Assembly (NCBI RefSeq): GCF_014649775.1
Contig: NZ_BMTR01000011.1
Span: 62,001 to 126,000 of the forward strand
Length of the DNA: 64,000 nt
Direction: 5' to 3'
Source of the DNA: Streptomyces longisporoflavus
GTDB taxonomy: Bacteria > Actinomycetota > Actinomycetes > Streptomycetales > Streptomycetaceae
The notes beneath the pieces are model-generated. The model had not been told where the DNA came from and searched no databases. It worked only from the letters and a program-made list of their open reading frames with translations. Shown in pieces: positions 1 to 8,716 of the stretch. Every line of letters starts with the position of its first letter. Position 1 is the stretch's first letter. A program made the translations under genes and the position numbers.

Positions 1-1343
1 AAAGACTCCACCCACAGCTCCACGCGCGCGTGCCCCGCGACAGGCACGCCGAGCGCCGGTTCCTCCTCGGTGAGGACCCCCGCCCGCTCCCCGTCCACGT
101 ACACCACGGCCCGGTCCCGCAGCCCCCGCACGCTCAGCGGGTACGGCTGCCGCGGGCCCGGCACCGTCACGGCGTACCGCACAAGGCCGCGGTCGACGTC
201 GAGCTCTTCGAAGGTGGGCGGTACGGCGTATTCCGCGACGGGTCCGCCCAGCGCGTCCATGACCGCGGACAGGGGCACCCACTCCGTGAGGCCCACCGGA
301 ACGTGCGCGGCCAGCGAAGGCAACGGCGCGGGCAGCCCGGGCAGCGGCCCCTCCGCGTACGCGGCGAGCACCTCACGGAAGCGCCAGAACTTCTCCGTGG
401 GGCGCCCGAACTCGTCGACGGGCGCGTCATAGTCGTACGAGGTGACGTCCGGCTCCAGGGCCCCGTCGTGCAGCGCGCCACCGCCCCGGTTCGCCCCCGC
501 CCACCCGGCGAAGTTCGTGCCGCCGTGCGCCATGTAGAGATTGACCGAGGCCCCGCACTCCAGGATCTCCCGCAACGCGCCCGCGGCGTCCGCCGCGTCC
601 CGTACGACGTGCTCCGCGCCCCAGTGGTCGAACCAGCCGCACCAGAACTCCATGCACATCAGCGGCCCCCTCGGGCGGTGCCCGCGCAGCGTCTCGAAGG
701 CCGCCCCGGCCTGCGAGCCGAAGTTGGCCGTCGCCAGGACGCCGGGAACGGAGCCGCCGGTCAGCATGTGGTCCTCGGGGCCGTCGGACGTGAACAGCGG
801 CACGCTCACGCCCTCGGTGCGCAGCAGGTCGACGAGGTGGCGGAGATAGACCTGGTCCGAGCCGTAGCTGCCGTACTCGTTCTCCACCTGCACCATGATC
901 ACCGGGCCGCCCCGGTCGTGCTGGCGCGGCACGACCTCCCTCATCAGGCGCCCGAACCAGCGGTCCACGTGCCCCAGGTACTCCGCGTCGCGGGTACGCG
1001 CGCGTGCCCCCACCGCGCCCGTCAGCCAGTGCGGAAGGCCGCCGTTCTCCCACTCGGCGCAGATGTACGGCCCCGGCCGCACGATCGCCCACAGCCCGGC
1101 GCCGGCGGCGGCGTCCAGGAAACGGCCCAGCGCCCCGACGTCGCCGAACTCCCCGGGACGCGGCTCGTGCAGGTTCCACGGGACGTACGTCTCCACACAG
1201 TTGAGCCCCATCGCCCGCAGCATCGCCAGGCGGTGGCCCCACTGGGCCTCGTGCACCCGGAAGTAGTGCAGCGCGCCCGAGAGCAGCCGCACCGGCCGCC
1301 CGTCGAGCTCGAAGTCGTCCTCGCCCACCCTGAAGCCGTTCAT
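1..1343 (-). CDS. GH35 beta-galactosidase, C-terminus cut by window edge
   Basis: The protein begins at the ATG at 1343-1341 (MNGFRVGEDDFELDG) and runs off the window after about 447 codons. It reads as a glycoside hydrolase family 35 catalytic TIM barrel. The hallmark ENEYG motif lies near residues 154-158, with E156 as expected acid/base, and a later MEFWCGWFDHWG segment carries the nucleophile Glu. No signal peptide is seen, so it is probably intracellular and hydrolyses terminal beta-galactosides taken up by the cell. An AraC-type regulator is transcribed divergently from 1481 and is the likely regulator. Just upstream of the start the coding strand carries AGGGACAC twice in tandem, the nearer copy serving as ribosome-binding site. 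The exact sugar specificity cannot be read. Confidence 0.9.
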   Translation of the reverse strand, partial: MNGFRVGEDDFELDGRPVRLLSGALHYFRVHEAQWGHRLAMLRAMGLNCVETYVPWNLHEPRPGEFGDVGALGRFLDAAAGAGLWAIVRPGPYICAEWENGGLPHWLTGAVGARARTRDAEYLGHVDRWFGRLMREVVPRQHDRGGPVIMVQVENEYGSYGSDQVYLRHLVDLLRTEGVSVPLFTSDGPEDHMLTGGSVPGVLATANFGSQAGAAFETLRGHRPRGPLMCMEFWCGWFDHWGAEHVVRDAADAAGALREILECGASVNLYMAHGGTNFAGWAGANRGGGALHDGALEPDVTSYDYDAPVDEFGRPTEKFWRFREVLAAYAEGPLPGLPAPLPSLAAHVPVGLTEWVPLSAVMDALGGPVAEYAVPPTFEELDVDRGLVRYAVTVPGPRQPYPLSVRGLRDRAVVYVDGERAGVLTEEEPALGVPVAGHARVELWVES

Positions 1344-1406
1344 CGTGTCCCTGTGTCCCTCTCGCTCACATACCGTCCGCCACGATCACCTCTGGCGGGC
1401 GGCGGG

Positions 1407-1416
1407 GTCCATGGAC
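1407..1416. promoter_or_regulatory. Palindrome GTCCATGGAC in divergent promoter region
   Basis: A perfect 10-bp palindrome sits midway in the 137-bp gap between the beta-galactosidase and the AraC regulator. It is a candidate operator only; AraC proteins more often bind direct repeats. Confidence 0.25.
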
Positions 1417-1480
1417 AAAGATCGAGGCGGGTTGGACGCAGCGAGCGGGCCGCGGCCCGAACGGAAAGGGGCACAAGCGG

Positions 1481-2389
1481 ATGTACCACACCTGGATGCG
1501 GTATTTCACGCCGAGCCCGGCCCACCACCGCCTCGGCCTCGCCTGCCTCGGAGTCGGCCTCCAGCACGGCCTCCTGCCCACCGTCGGCCCGCGCACCCTC
1601 GACCACCACGTGGCCGTCGTCGTCAGCGCGGGCGGCGGCTGGTTCCTGACCCCCGACGGCCGACGCGCCAAGGTGACGGCGCCCGCGCTGATCTGGCTCA
1701 CCCCCGGCGTACGCCACCACTACGGCGCCGACCCGGAGACCGGCTGGGACGAGTGCTTCGTCGACTTCACGGGCCCCGCCACGACGACCTACACCGAACT
1801 CGGCTACATCGAGCCCGAGAGGCCCGTGGTGCCCCTCTCCGACGCGACCGGCGCGCGGGCCGCCGTCGGCCGCATCGCGCGCGCCGCCCGGCGCGGCAAC
1901 CCGCTCCTGGAGGTCGAGACCGGCGCCGCCGTCCACGAACTCCTCGTCGCGCTGCGCCGGGCCCGCGCCGACATCGCCCCCGACGGCGACCCCGTGCTCC
2001 AGGCACTCGCCCGCGACGCCTTCCGGCCACTTTCCGTCGCCGAGCACGCGGGACGCCACGGCATGACCCCCGCCGAACTGCGCACCGCGGTACGCAGGGG
2101 AGCGGGCTGCAGCCCCAAGGACTACCTCCTCGGCATCCGCCTGGGGCGCGCCAAGGAACTCCTCGCGGCCACGGAGCTGCCGGTCGCGGCCGTCGCGCGC
2201 CGTGTCGGCTACGACGACCCCGCGTACTTCTCGCGGCTGTTCACGCGCCGCGTCGGCACAGCGCCCGTGCGCTTCCGCGAGCAGCAGGGACGCGCCGTGC
2301 CGGGCGGCTGGTCGCAGCAGATCCCCGACCCCGACGACCCGCCGATTTTGCGCTCTTCCGCCGTCGGCGGCGAAGGACCGGCAACGTAG
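1481..2389 (+). CDS. AraC-family transcriptional regulator
   Basis: This 302-aa protein has an N-terminal cupin-like sugar-sensing domain (about residues 10-140, with GGGWFLTPDGRRA and the following beta-rich stretch). The C-terminal third has the double helix-turn-helix of the AraC/XylS family; the second helix pair ends in the family signature RRVGYDDPAYFSRLFTRRVG near residues 240-260. It is divergent from the GH35 beta-galactosidase and therefore probably activates or represses that gene in response to a sugar. The ATG at 1481 follows a GGAAAGGGGC ribosome-binding sequence. Its TAG stop forms part of the -10 box proposed for the next gene. Confidence 0.9.
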   Translation: MYHTWMRYFTPSPAHHRLGLACLGVGLQHGLLPTVGPRTLDHHVAVVVSAGGGWFLTPDGRRAKVTAPALIWLTPGVRHHYGADPETGWDECFVDFTGPATTTYTELGYIEPERPVVPLSDATGARAAVGRIARAARRGNPLLEVETGAAVHELLVALRRARADIAPDGDPVLQALARDAFRPLSVAEHAGRHGMTPAELRTAVRRGAGCSPKDYLLGIRLGRAKELLAATELPVAAVARRVGYDDPAYFSRLFTRRVGTAPVRFREQQGRAVPGGWSQQIPDPDDPPILRSSAVGGEGPAT

Positions 2390-2392
2390 GCT
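2387..2392 (+). promoter_or_regulatory. -10 box TAGGCT of chorismate mutase (leaderless candidate)
   Basis: TAGGCT lies 8 nt before the ATG at 2401 and there is no Shine-Dalgarno, so transcription probably begins at or beside the start codon. The hexamer includes the stop codon of the upstream araC-type gene. Confidence 0.4.
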
Positions 2393-2400
2393 CGTGCACC

Positions 2401-2754
2401 ATGACCACCAGCCACACAAGTGACGCGAACGGTGCCGGCGCCACCGATGCCGCAAACGCCACGGACGCAGCCGTGCGCGCCGAGCTGTCCCGCCTGCGCG
2501 ACAGCATCGACAACATCGACGCCGCCGTCGTCCACATGCTCGCCGAACGCTTCAAATGCACCCAGCAGGTCGGCCACCTCAAGGCCAACCACCACCTCCC
2601 GCCCGCCGACCCGGCCCGCGAGTCCCGCCAGATCGCCCGCCTGCGCGAGCTCGCGGAGAGCGCGAAGCTGGACCCGGCGTTCGCCGAGAAGCTCCTCAAC
2701 TTCATCATCGCGGAGGTCATCCGCCACCACGAGACGATCGCCAAGTCGTCGTGA
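2401..2754 (+). CDS. Chorismate mutase (AroQ type)
   Basis: The 117-aa protein consists of an alanine-rich 25-residue lead followed by an all-helical AroQ chorismate mutase domain: ELSRLRDSIDNIDAAVVHML, then AERFKCTQQVGHLK, then the third helix ending in NFIIAEVIRHHETIAK. Arg in helix 1 and the Arg/Lys pair in AERFK...GHLK fit the active-site residues that convert chorismate to prephenate for Phe/Tyr synthesis. It is a stand-alone enzyme without a fused prephenate dehydratase or DAHP synthase domain. It is 11 bp downstream of the araC-type gene but seems to have its own promoter. No secretion signal is present, unlike the exported AroQ-gamma class. Confidence 0.88.
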   Translation: MTTSHTSDANGAGATDAANATDAAVRAELSRLRDSIDNIDAAVVHMLAERFKCTQQVGHLKANHHLPPADPARESRQIARLRELAESAKLDPAFAEKLLNFIIAEVIRHHETIAKSS

Positions 2755-2857
2755 AGCGCCCCCGCGGCGACAGGGCCGGCGCCGGGATCGCCCGGGGCTG
2801 AGCACCGATGTCCGGGCTCCCCGCTCCGTTGTCGGTGACATCAGGCAGCATGGACGC

Positions 2858-5374
2858 ATGCCCGTACTGACGCGCGACGAAGCGCAGACCCGAGCCCGGC
2901 TCATCGACGTCCACCGGTACACGGTGGATCTTGACCTGACCGGGGGAGCCGAGACCTTCGACTCCCGCACCGTCATCCGGTTCTCGGCGCTCGGGGAGCC
3001 CGCGGCCACGGTCGGCACCTTCGTCGAGGTCAAGCCCGCCGAGCTGCGCTCCGTCACCCTCGACGGGCAGCCGCTCGACCCGGCGGCCCTCGACGAGAAC
3101 CGGCTACCGCTCACCGGACTCACCGCGGGCGAGCACGAACTGCGCATCGACGCCGCCATGCTCTACTCGCACACCGGCGAGGGCATGCACCGCTTCACCG
3201 ACCCCACGGACGGCGAGGAGTACACGTACACCCAGCTGTTCATGGAAGACGTACAGCGCGTCTTCGCCGCCTTCGACCAGCCCGACCTGAAGTCGGTCTT
3301 CGAGCTGACCGTCACCGCCCCCGAGGGCTGGACGGTCCTCGCGAACGGCGTCACCGAGCACATGGGCGACGGGACGTGGCGGGCCGCGCCCACCCCGCTG
3401 ATCTCCACCTACCTCGTCGCCGTCGCCGCCGGCCCCTGGCACTCGATCCGCACCGAACACCGCGGACTGCCCTTCGGCATCCACTGCCGCCGCTCCCTCG
3501 CGCCCTACCTGGACGCCGACGCCGACGAGATCCTCGACGTCACGCGCGCGTGCTACGACCGCTACCACGAAAAATTCGAAGAGCCCTACCCCTTCGACTC
3601 CTACGACCAGGCATTCGTCCCCGAGTTCAACGCCGGCGCGATGGAGAACCCCGGACTCGTCACCTTCCGCGACGAGTTCATCTACCGCTCCGCCGTCACC
3701 GACACCGAGCGGCAGACCCGCGCCATGGTCATCGCGCACGAGATGGCCCACATGTGGTTCGGCGACCTCGTCACCCTCCGCTGGTGGGACGACATCTGGC
3801 TGAACGAATCCTTCGCCGAGTACATGGGCTTCCAGACCACCGCCGAAGCCACTTGCTTCACCGACACCTGGACCGACTTCGGCGTCGCCCGCAAGGCCTG
3901 GGGGTACGACGCCGACCAGCGCCCCTCCACCCACCCCGTCGCACCCCACCCGGACGCCGTACCCGACACCGCGTCCGCGATGCTCAACTTCGACGGCATC
4001 TCCTACGCCAAGGGCGCCTCCGCCCTGCGCCAGCTCGTCGCCTGGCTCGGCGAGAAGGACTTCCTCGCCGGCATCAACACCCACATCGCCCGGCACAAAT
4101 TCTCCAACGCCACCCTCGCCGACTTTATCGAATCCCTCGCGCACAACACCGACCGCGACGTGCACGGCTGGGCCGACGCCTGGCTGCGCACCACCGGCGT
4201 CGACACCCTCACCTCGACGGTCACGCACGACGCCAGGGAATGGACCCTCGCCGTCGACCACGACGGCAGCCGCCCGCACCGCGTCGCCGTCGGGGTCTAC
4301 GACCGAGACCTCGCCGACACCCGCGGCCTCGTCCTGCGCGAGCGGTACGAAACCGACGTCCCGCACTCCGGCGCGTCCGCCGCGCCGCGCGACGGCGGGC
4401 GCCCCGCCCTGATCGTCCCGAACGACCAGGACCTCACCTACGCCAAGATCCGCCTCGACGAGGTCTCCATGGACACGGCCCTGCGCAGCCTCTCCGGGGT
4501 CCCCGACGCGCTCACCCGCGCCGTCCTGTGGAACAGCCTGCGCGACATGGTCCGCGACGGCGAACTCCAGGGCACCGTCTACCTCGACACGGCCCGCGCG
4601 CACCTGCCCGACGAGACCGACCTCGCCCTCGTCCAAGGCGTCCTCGCCTTCGCCACCACCTACGTCGCCGGCCGCTACCTGCCCCCGGACCAGCGCCCCG
4701 CCGCCCTCGCCACCCTCACCGAACTCTGCCGCGACCTGATCCGGCGCACCGAGGACGGCTCCCACCCCGGCCTGCGGCTCACCGCCGTACGCGGCTTCAT
4801 CGACGTGGCCACACGCCCCGACCCGCTCCAGGAGTGGCTCACCGAAGGCACCGTCCCCGGCGGGCCCGAGCTCGACCCCGAGCTGCGCTGGCGCGTCCTG
4901 ACCCGCCTCGCCGTCCTCGGCGCGGCCGACGAGTCCGCGATCGCCGCCGAACTGGAGCGCGACCCCAGCGCCACCGGACAGGAAGGCGCCGCCCGCTGCC
5001 GGGCCGCACTGCCCGACCCCGACGCCAAGCGCGCCGCATGGGAGGCGATGTTCGCGTCGGACGACCTCTCCAACTACCTCCTCACCGCCACCGCCCAGGG
5101 CTTCTGGCAGCCCGAACAGGCCGACCTCGTACGGCAGTACATCCCCCGCTACTACGAGGAAGCCGTCGCCCTCGCCGCCCGGCGCGGCCCCGCCATCGCC
5201 GACGTCGCGGGCCGCTGGGCCTTCCCCGTATCCGCCGTGGACGCCGAGACGCTCCGCCTCGGCGAGCAGTGCCTGCGCGACACCGAACCCATCCCCGCCC
5301 TGCGCCGCAAACTGGCCGACCAACTGGACGACCTGGCACGGGCGTTGCGGGTCCGGGAAGCAAAGGGCTCCTAG
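2858..5374 (+). CDS. pepN: Aminopeptidase N, M1 zinc metallopeptidase
   Basis: This 838-aa protein carries the M1 exopeptidase motif GAMEN (residues about 260-264) and the zinc site HEMAH (294-298) followed 19 residues later by E317 in WLNESFAEY. It removes N-terminal residues from peptides in the cytoplasm; no signal peptide is seen. Length and the C-terminal helical ERAP1-like domain agree with actinobacterial PepN. The ATG at 2858 was chosen because the conserved N-terminal VHRYTVDLDLTGG strand follows it closely; upstream codons in the same frame are arginine/proline-rich and non-conserved. A strong hairpin follows the stop. Confidence 0.95.
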   Translation: MPVLTRDEAQTRARLIDVHRYTVDLDLTGGAETFDSRTVIRFSALGEPAATVGTFVEVKPAELRSVTLDGQPLDPAALDENRLPLTGLTAGEHELRIDAAMLYSHTGEGMHRFTDPTDGEEYTYTQLFMEDVQRVFAAFDQPDLKSVFELTVTAPEGWTVLANGVTEHMGDGTWRAAPTPLISTYLVAVAAGPWHSIRTEHRGLPFGIHCRRSLAPYLDADADEILDVTRACYDRYHEKFEEPYPFDSYDQAFVPEFNAGAMENPGLVTFRDEFIYRSAVTDTERQTRAMVIAHEMAHMWFGDLVTLRWWDDIWLNESFAEYMGFQTTAEATCFTDTWTDFGVARKAWGYDADQRPSTHPVAPHPDAVPDTASAMLNFDGISYAKGASALRQLVAWLGEKDFLAGINTHIARHKFSNATLADFIESLAHNTDRDVHGWADAWLRTTGVDTLTSTVTHDAREWTLAVDHDGSRPHRVAVGVYDRDLADTRGLVLRERYETDVPHSGASAAPRDGGRPALIVPNDQDLTYAKIRLDEVSMDTALRSLSGVPDALTRAVLWNSLRDMVRDGELQGTVYLDTARAHLPDETDLALVQGVLAFATTYVAGRYLPPDQRPAALATLTELCRDLIRRTEDGSHPGLRLTAVRGFIDVATRPDPLQEWLTEGTVPGGPELDPELRWRVLTRLAVLGAADESAIAAELERDPSATGQEGAARCRAALPDPDAKRAAWEAMFASDDLSNYLLTATAQGFWQPEQADLVRQYIPRYYEEAVALAARRGPAIADVAGRWAFPVSAVDAETLRLGEQCLRDTEPIPALRRKLADQLDDLARALRVREAKGS

Positions 5375-5384
5375 GGGGCCCGGC

Positions 5385-5420
5385 GGGACCAGGTCCGCGG
5401 ACCGACGCGGACCTGGTCCC
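5385..5420 (+). terminator. Terminator hairpin after pepN
   Basis: The 15-base arm GGGACCAGGTCCGCG is followed by a 6-nt loop and its perfect complement. It starts 11 nt after the pepN stop. No T-tract follows, as is usual for Streptomyces terminators. Confidence 0.75.
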
Positions 5421-5861
5421 AGCAGACGATCCTCCGGCGGGCGCGGCCTCCTGAGGCCGGAGATCCAGCCGTACACCGCCTCACCGGACCCGCGGCAGTG
5501 TCGACCGAGGAACAGACCACACCATCGGGCAAGCACTCGGCCGCGCCCCGCGCTTCGTCGAAGTACGCCCGAGGAGGTGACCGAGGGCATGTTCCCGCAC
5601 GTCCCCGCGGCGAGCGGGCCCCGCAAGGGGCGCGGGGAACCGCGCGACCAGCCACCGCAAACCCGCGGTCAAAGGCTGCCCCCGGGTCACTCACCCCCAC
5701 CGCTCACCCCGCGGAGCACCTAGCACTACCGCCCGCCCCAACACGCCCTCTCCGCAGGGCAGTACCACTTTCGGGTTCGCTTCGCCGAGGTCTCGGGGCA
5801 CACCGCCCGCCCGGCAGACACGCTGGTGTCCCAGTCCGCGCGCACCCGAAGGACATCACCC
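5421..5861. other. Non-coding gap with one dispersed repeat copy
   Basis: About 440 bp without a credible gene: the open frames through it are arginine/proline-rich and have no ribosome-binding site. It holds a copy of an interspersed repeat (5616-5653). I looked for a DmdR/IdeR-type iron box upstream of the siderophore-like genes and saw none resembling TTAGGTTAGGCTAACCTAA. Confidence 0.6.
5616..5653 (+). repeat. Interspersed repeat, copy 1 (38 bp)
   Basis: This 38-bp element (starting GGGCCCCG, with core AGGGGCGCGGGGAAC and ending GCGCGACCAGCC) matches the reverse complement of 38603-38640 at 35 of 38 positions. Similar sequences are common in Streptomyces intergenic regions, to my knowledge. 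Confidence 0.75.
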
Positions 5862-7253
5862 ATGAGCACTCCGCCGCCCCTCGCCGGAGGCGCCCGAGGA
5901 TCCGACGCGCTGCGGCCATTGCTCACCGCCGCCCTGGACGCCCTGCACACCGGAGCGACCGCCCGCGGCGGACCCATCCCGGCGGGCGGGTCCGCCGCCG
6001 TCGCGGCCAGAGTGCGACAGGCCGCGGGCGACCTCCTGCCCGACCGGGGCGAAGGCGACGAAGCAGCCCTGCGCACCCTGGTCCACGCACTGGCCGAAGG
6101 CGCCGCCGACCCCGCGGACCCACTGTGCGCCGCCCACCTGCACTGCCCGCCACTCGCCCTCGCCGTAGCCGCCGACCTCGCCGCATCCGCCCTCAACCCC
6201 TCCATGGACTCCTGGGACCAGGCCCCCGCGGCCTCGGAGATCGAAACCCTCGTCACCCGCACCCTCGCCGCACAGGCCTACGGCACCGGCACAGGCGACG
6301 CCCTCGTCACCACCGGCGGCACCGAGGCCAACCAACTCGCCCTGCTCCTCGCCCGCGAACACACCGCCGCGCACGGCCCCGTCCAGCTCATCACCGGCGA
6401 GAACGCCCACCACTCGCTCGCCCGCGCCGCCTGGCTCCTCGGCATGCCGGAACCCGTCACCGTCCCCGCACCCGCCGGCGTCCTGGACCCCGCCGCCCTC
6501 GACGAAGCACTGTCCCAGCTCACCGGACCACCCGACACGTTCCTCGTCGCCGCCACCGCGGGCACCACCGACGCCGGACTCATCGACCCCCTCGACCAGA
6601 TCGCCGACCTCTGCGCATGCCACGGCGCCCGACTGCACGTCGACGCCGCGTACGGCGGCCCCCTCCTCTTCAGCGACACACGCAAAGAACTCCTGCGCGG
6701 CATCGACCGCGCCGACAGCATCACCTTCGACCTGCACAAACTCGGCTGGCAACCCGTCGCCGCCGGCCTCCTCCTGGTCCGCGACCCGCACGACCTCGCC
6801 GCACTCGGCCACCACGCCGACTACCTCAACGCCGGCGACGACACCGAAGCGGGCCTGCCCGACCTCCTCGGCCGCTCCGTACGCACCACACGCCGCCCCG
6901 ACGTACTCAAGATCGCCGTCACCCTCAAAGCCCTGGGACGGCAAGGAATCGGCACCCTCGTCGACCAAGTCTGCGCACAGGCACAGGAGTTCGCCGCACT
7001 CATCGCATCGCACCCCGGGTTCGAGCTGCACGACCGGCCCGTCATCAGCACCGTCCTGTTCCGGCCCGTCGGCGCCGACGACGACCACATCGCCCACGTC
7101 CGCAGAGAACTGCTCGGCCGTGGCAGCGCCGTCCTCGGACGGGCCGCGATCGACGGACGCCGCTGGCTCAAGACCACCCTGCTCAACCCCCACACCCGGC
7201 CCGGCGACCTCGCCGAACTCCTGAAGCTCGTGGAAGGAACCACCCCCCGATGA
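5862..7253 (+). CDS. PLP-dependent diamine-forming decarboxylase, DesA-like
   Basis: The 463-aa protein is a fold-type I, group II PLP decarboxylase. Visible landmarks are TTGGTEANQLALLLAR (cofactor phosphate site), HVDAAYGGPLL (Asp contacting the PLP ring nitrogen) and SITFDLHKLGW, where K293 should form the Schiff base. The closest functional family is the lysine/ornithine/diaminobutyrate decarboxylases that make cadaverine or putrescine for hydroxamate siderophores. That choice rests mainly on the next gene, an amine N-hydroxylase that overlaps it by 4 bp (ATGA). The ATG at 5862 follows GAAGGA. Substrate (Lys or Orn) cannot be decided from sequence by eye. No acyltransferase or NIS synthetase follows, unlike a complete desABCD operon. 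Confidence 0.85.
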   Translation: MSTPPPLAGGARGSDALRPLLTAALDALHTGATARGGPIPAGGSAAVAARVRQAAGDLLPDRGEGDEAALRTLVHALAEGAADPADPLCAAHLHCPPLALAVAADLAASALNPSMDSWDQAPAASEIETLVTRTLAAQAYGTGTGDALVTTGGTEANQLALLLAREHTAAHGPVQLITGENAHHSLARAAWLLGMPEPVTVPAPAGVLDPAALDEALSQLTGPPDTFLVAATAGTTDAGLIDPLDQIADLCACHGARLHVDAAYGGPLLFSDTRKELLRGIDRADSITFDLHKLGWQPVAAGLLLVRDPHDLAALGHHADYLNAGDDTEAGLPDLLGRSVRTTRRPDVLKIAVTLKALGRQGIGTLVDQVCAQAQEFAALIASHPGFELHDRPVISTVLFRPVGADDDHIAHVRRELLGRGSAVLGRAAIDGRRWLKTTLLNPHTRPGDLAELLKLVEGTTPR

Positions 7254-8695
7254 CCGGCCAGAACGACAAGCCCGCCCCGCCGCTCACCACCCCCGAGAAC
7301 CCCCGGGACCTGGTCGGCATCGGCATCGGCCCCTTCAACCTCTCCCTCGCCGCCCTCGCCCAGCCCCTCACCGGACTCGACACCGCCTTCTACGAACAGC
7401 GCCCCGGCTTCCACTGGCACCCGGGACTCCTCATCGACGGCGCAAGCCTCCAAGTCCCCTTCCTCGCCGACCTGGTGACCCTCGCCGACCCCGCGAGCCC
7501 CTGGACCTTCCTCAGCTACCTCAAATCCCGCGAGCGGCTCTTCCCCTTCTACTTCGCCGAGCGATTCCACATCCAGCGCGCCGAGTACGACGCGTACTGC
7601 CGCTGGGTCAGCGAGAACCTCCCCGCACTGCACTTCGGGCACCAGGTCGACGCGGTGCGCTGGAACCCCGAACGCAGCCTCTTCGAAGTCGACTTCACCC
7701 AACTCGACACCGACGGAGAAGCCGAAGCACTCGGCCGGACCTATACGAAGAACATCGTCGTCGGCGTCGGCACCGCACCCCACGTCCCCGAACCCCTGAG
7801 GCCCCTCGCCGACGCCCCCACCGTCCCGGTCATCCACGCCGCGGACTACCTCTCGCACCGCGACCACATCCTCGCCGCCGACCACATCACCGTCATCGGC
7901 TCCGGCCAGTCCGGCGCCGAAGTCTTCCTCGACCTGCTCAAACGCCGCCCCACCGGCACCGAGAAAATCCACTGGCTGGCCCGCACCGAAGCCTTCGCAC
8001 CCATGGAGTACTCCAAGCTCGGCCTGGAACACTTCACCCCGGACTACACCCGCTACTTCCACTCCCTGCCCGAATCCGTGCGCGACGGCCTCGTCCCCCA
8101 GCAGTGGCAGCTCCACAAAGGCATCGACACCGACACCATCGCCGCCATCCACGACGAGCTCTACCAACGCACCCTCCACGGCGGCTGGCCCGACGCCGTC
8201 CTCACCCCCGGAGTCTGCGTCCGCACCGCGGGCCGCGTCGGCAACACCCGCGTCGAACTCCACCTCGAACACCTCCAGCAAGGCACCCGCTCCCGCCTCA
8301 CCACCGACGCGGTCGTCCTCGCCACCGGATACCGCGAACGCCCCCTCGACCAACTCCTCGCGGGCCTCGACCCCTACATGCGCCGGGACTCATCGGAACG
8401 CCCCCGCATCGACGAGCAGTACCGCCTCATCCTCGACCCCTCCGTCACCGGCAGCGGCAGCAACGTCTACGTACAGAACGCCGAACGCCACACCCACGGC
8501 GTCGGCGCCCCCGACCTCGGCCTCGCCGCCTGGCGCAGCGCCAGCATCCTCAACACCCTGACGGGACAGACCCCCTACCCGCTGCCGCAACGCACCGCGT
8601 TCACCAGCTTCGGCCTCCAGGAACCGCAGAGCCGCCCCGCCACCACCGGCCTGATCGGCGAGCAGCGCAACAACCTCGTACGCCTCAAGAACTGA
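7250..8695 (+). CDS. Lysine/ornithine (diamine) N-hydroxylase, DesB-like
   Basis: This 481-aa flavin monooxygenase has the FAD dinucleotide motif GIGIGPFN at residues 23-30, the NADPH site VIGSGQSGAE near 214-223 and the ATGY motif (VVLATGYRE) typical of class B N-hydroxylases (IucD/SidA/DesB family). It hydroxylates the free amine of lysine, ornithine, cadaverine or putrescine, the first step to a hydroxamate. Its ATG overlaps the stop of the decarboxylase, so the two are translated together and probably act in sequence: decarboxylate, then N-hydroxylate. It ends 22 bp before the convergent nucleotidase gene, so the cassette is only two genes long. Confidence 0.9.
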   Translation: MTGQNDKPAPPLTTPENPRDLVGIGIGPFNLSLAALAQPLTGLDTAFYEQRPGFHWHPGLLIDGASLQVPFLADLVTLADPASPWTFLSYLKSRERLFPFYFAERFHIQRAEYDAYCRWVSENLPALHFGHQVDAVRWNPERSLFEVDFTQLDTDGEAEALGRTYTKNIVVGVGTAPHVPEPLRPLADAPTVPVIHAADYLSHRDHILAADHITVIGSGQSGAEVFLDLLKRRPTGTEKIHWLARTEAFAPMEYSKLGLEHFTPDYTRYFHSLPESVRDGLVPQQWQLHKGIDTDTIAAIHDELYQRTLHGGWPDAVLTPGVCVRTAGRVGNTRVELHLEHLQQGTRSRLTTDAVVLATGYRERPLDQLLAGLDPYMRRDSSERPRIDEQYRLILDPSVTGSGSNVYVQNAERHTHGVGAPDLGLAAWRSASILNTLTGQTPYPLPQRTAFTSFGLQEPQSRPATTGLIGEQRNNLVRLKN

Positions 8696-8716
8696 CCGGC
8701 CCCGCCCCCCGAAGGG

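Noticed and set aside
3104..5626. 840-codon open frame opposite pepN, and many other long antisense frames
   Set aside because: High-GC codon bias on the real strand leaves long stop-free antisense frames; this one is Gly/Val/Arg low-complexity and lies under a gene with full catalytic motifs.
5700..5861. Iron box for the siderophore-like pair
   Set aside because: No sequence close to the DmdR/IdeR consensus was seen upstream of 5862.
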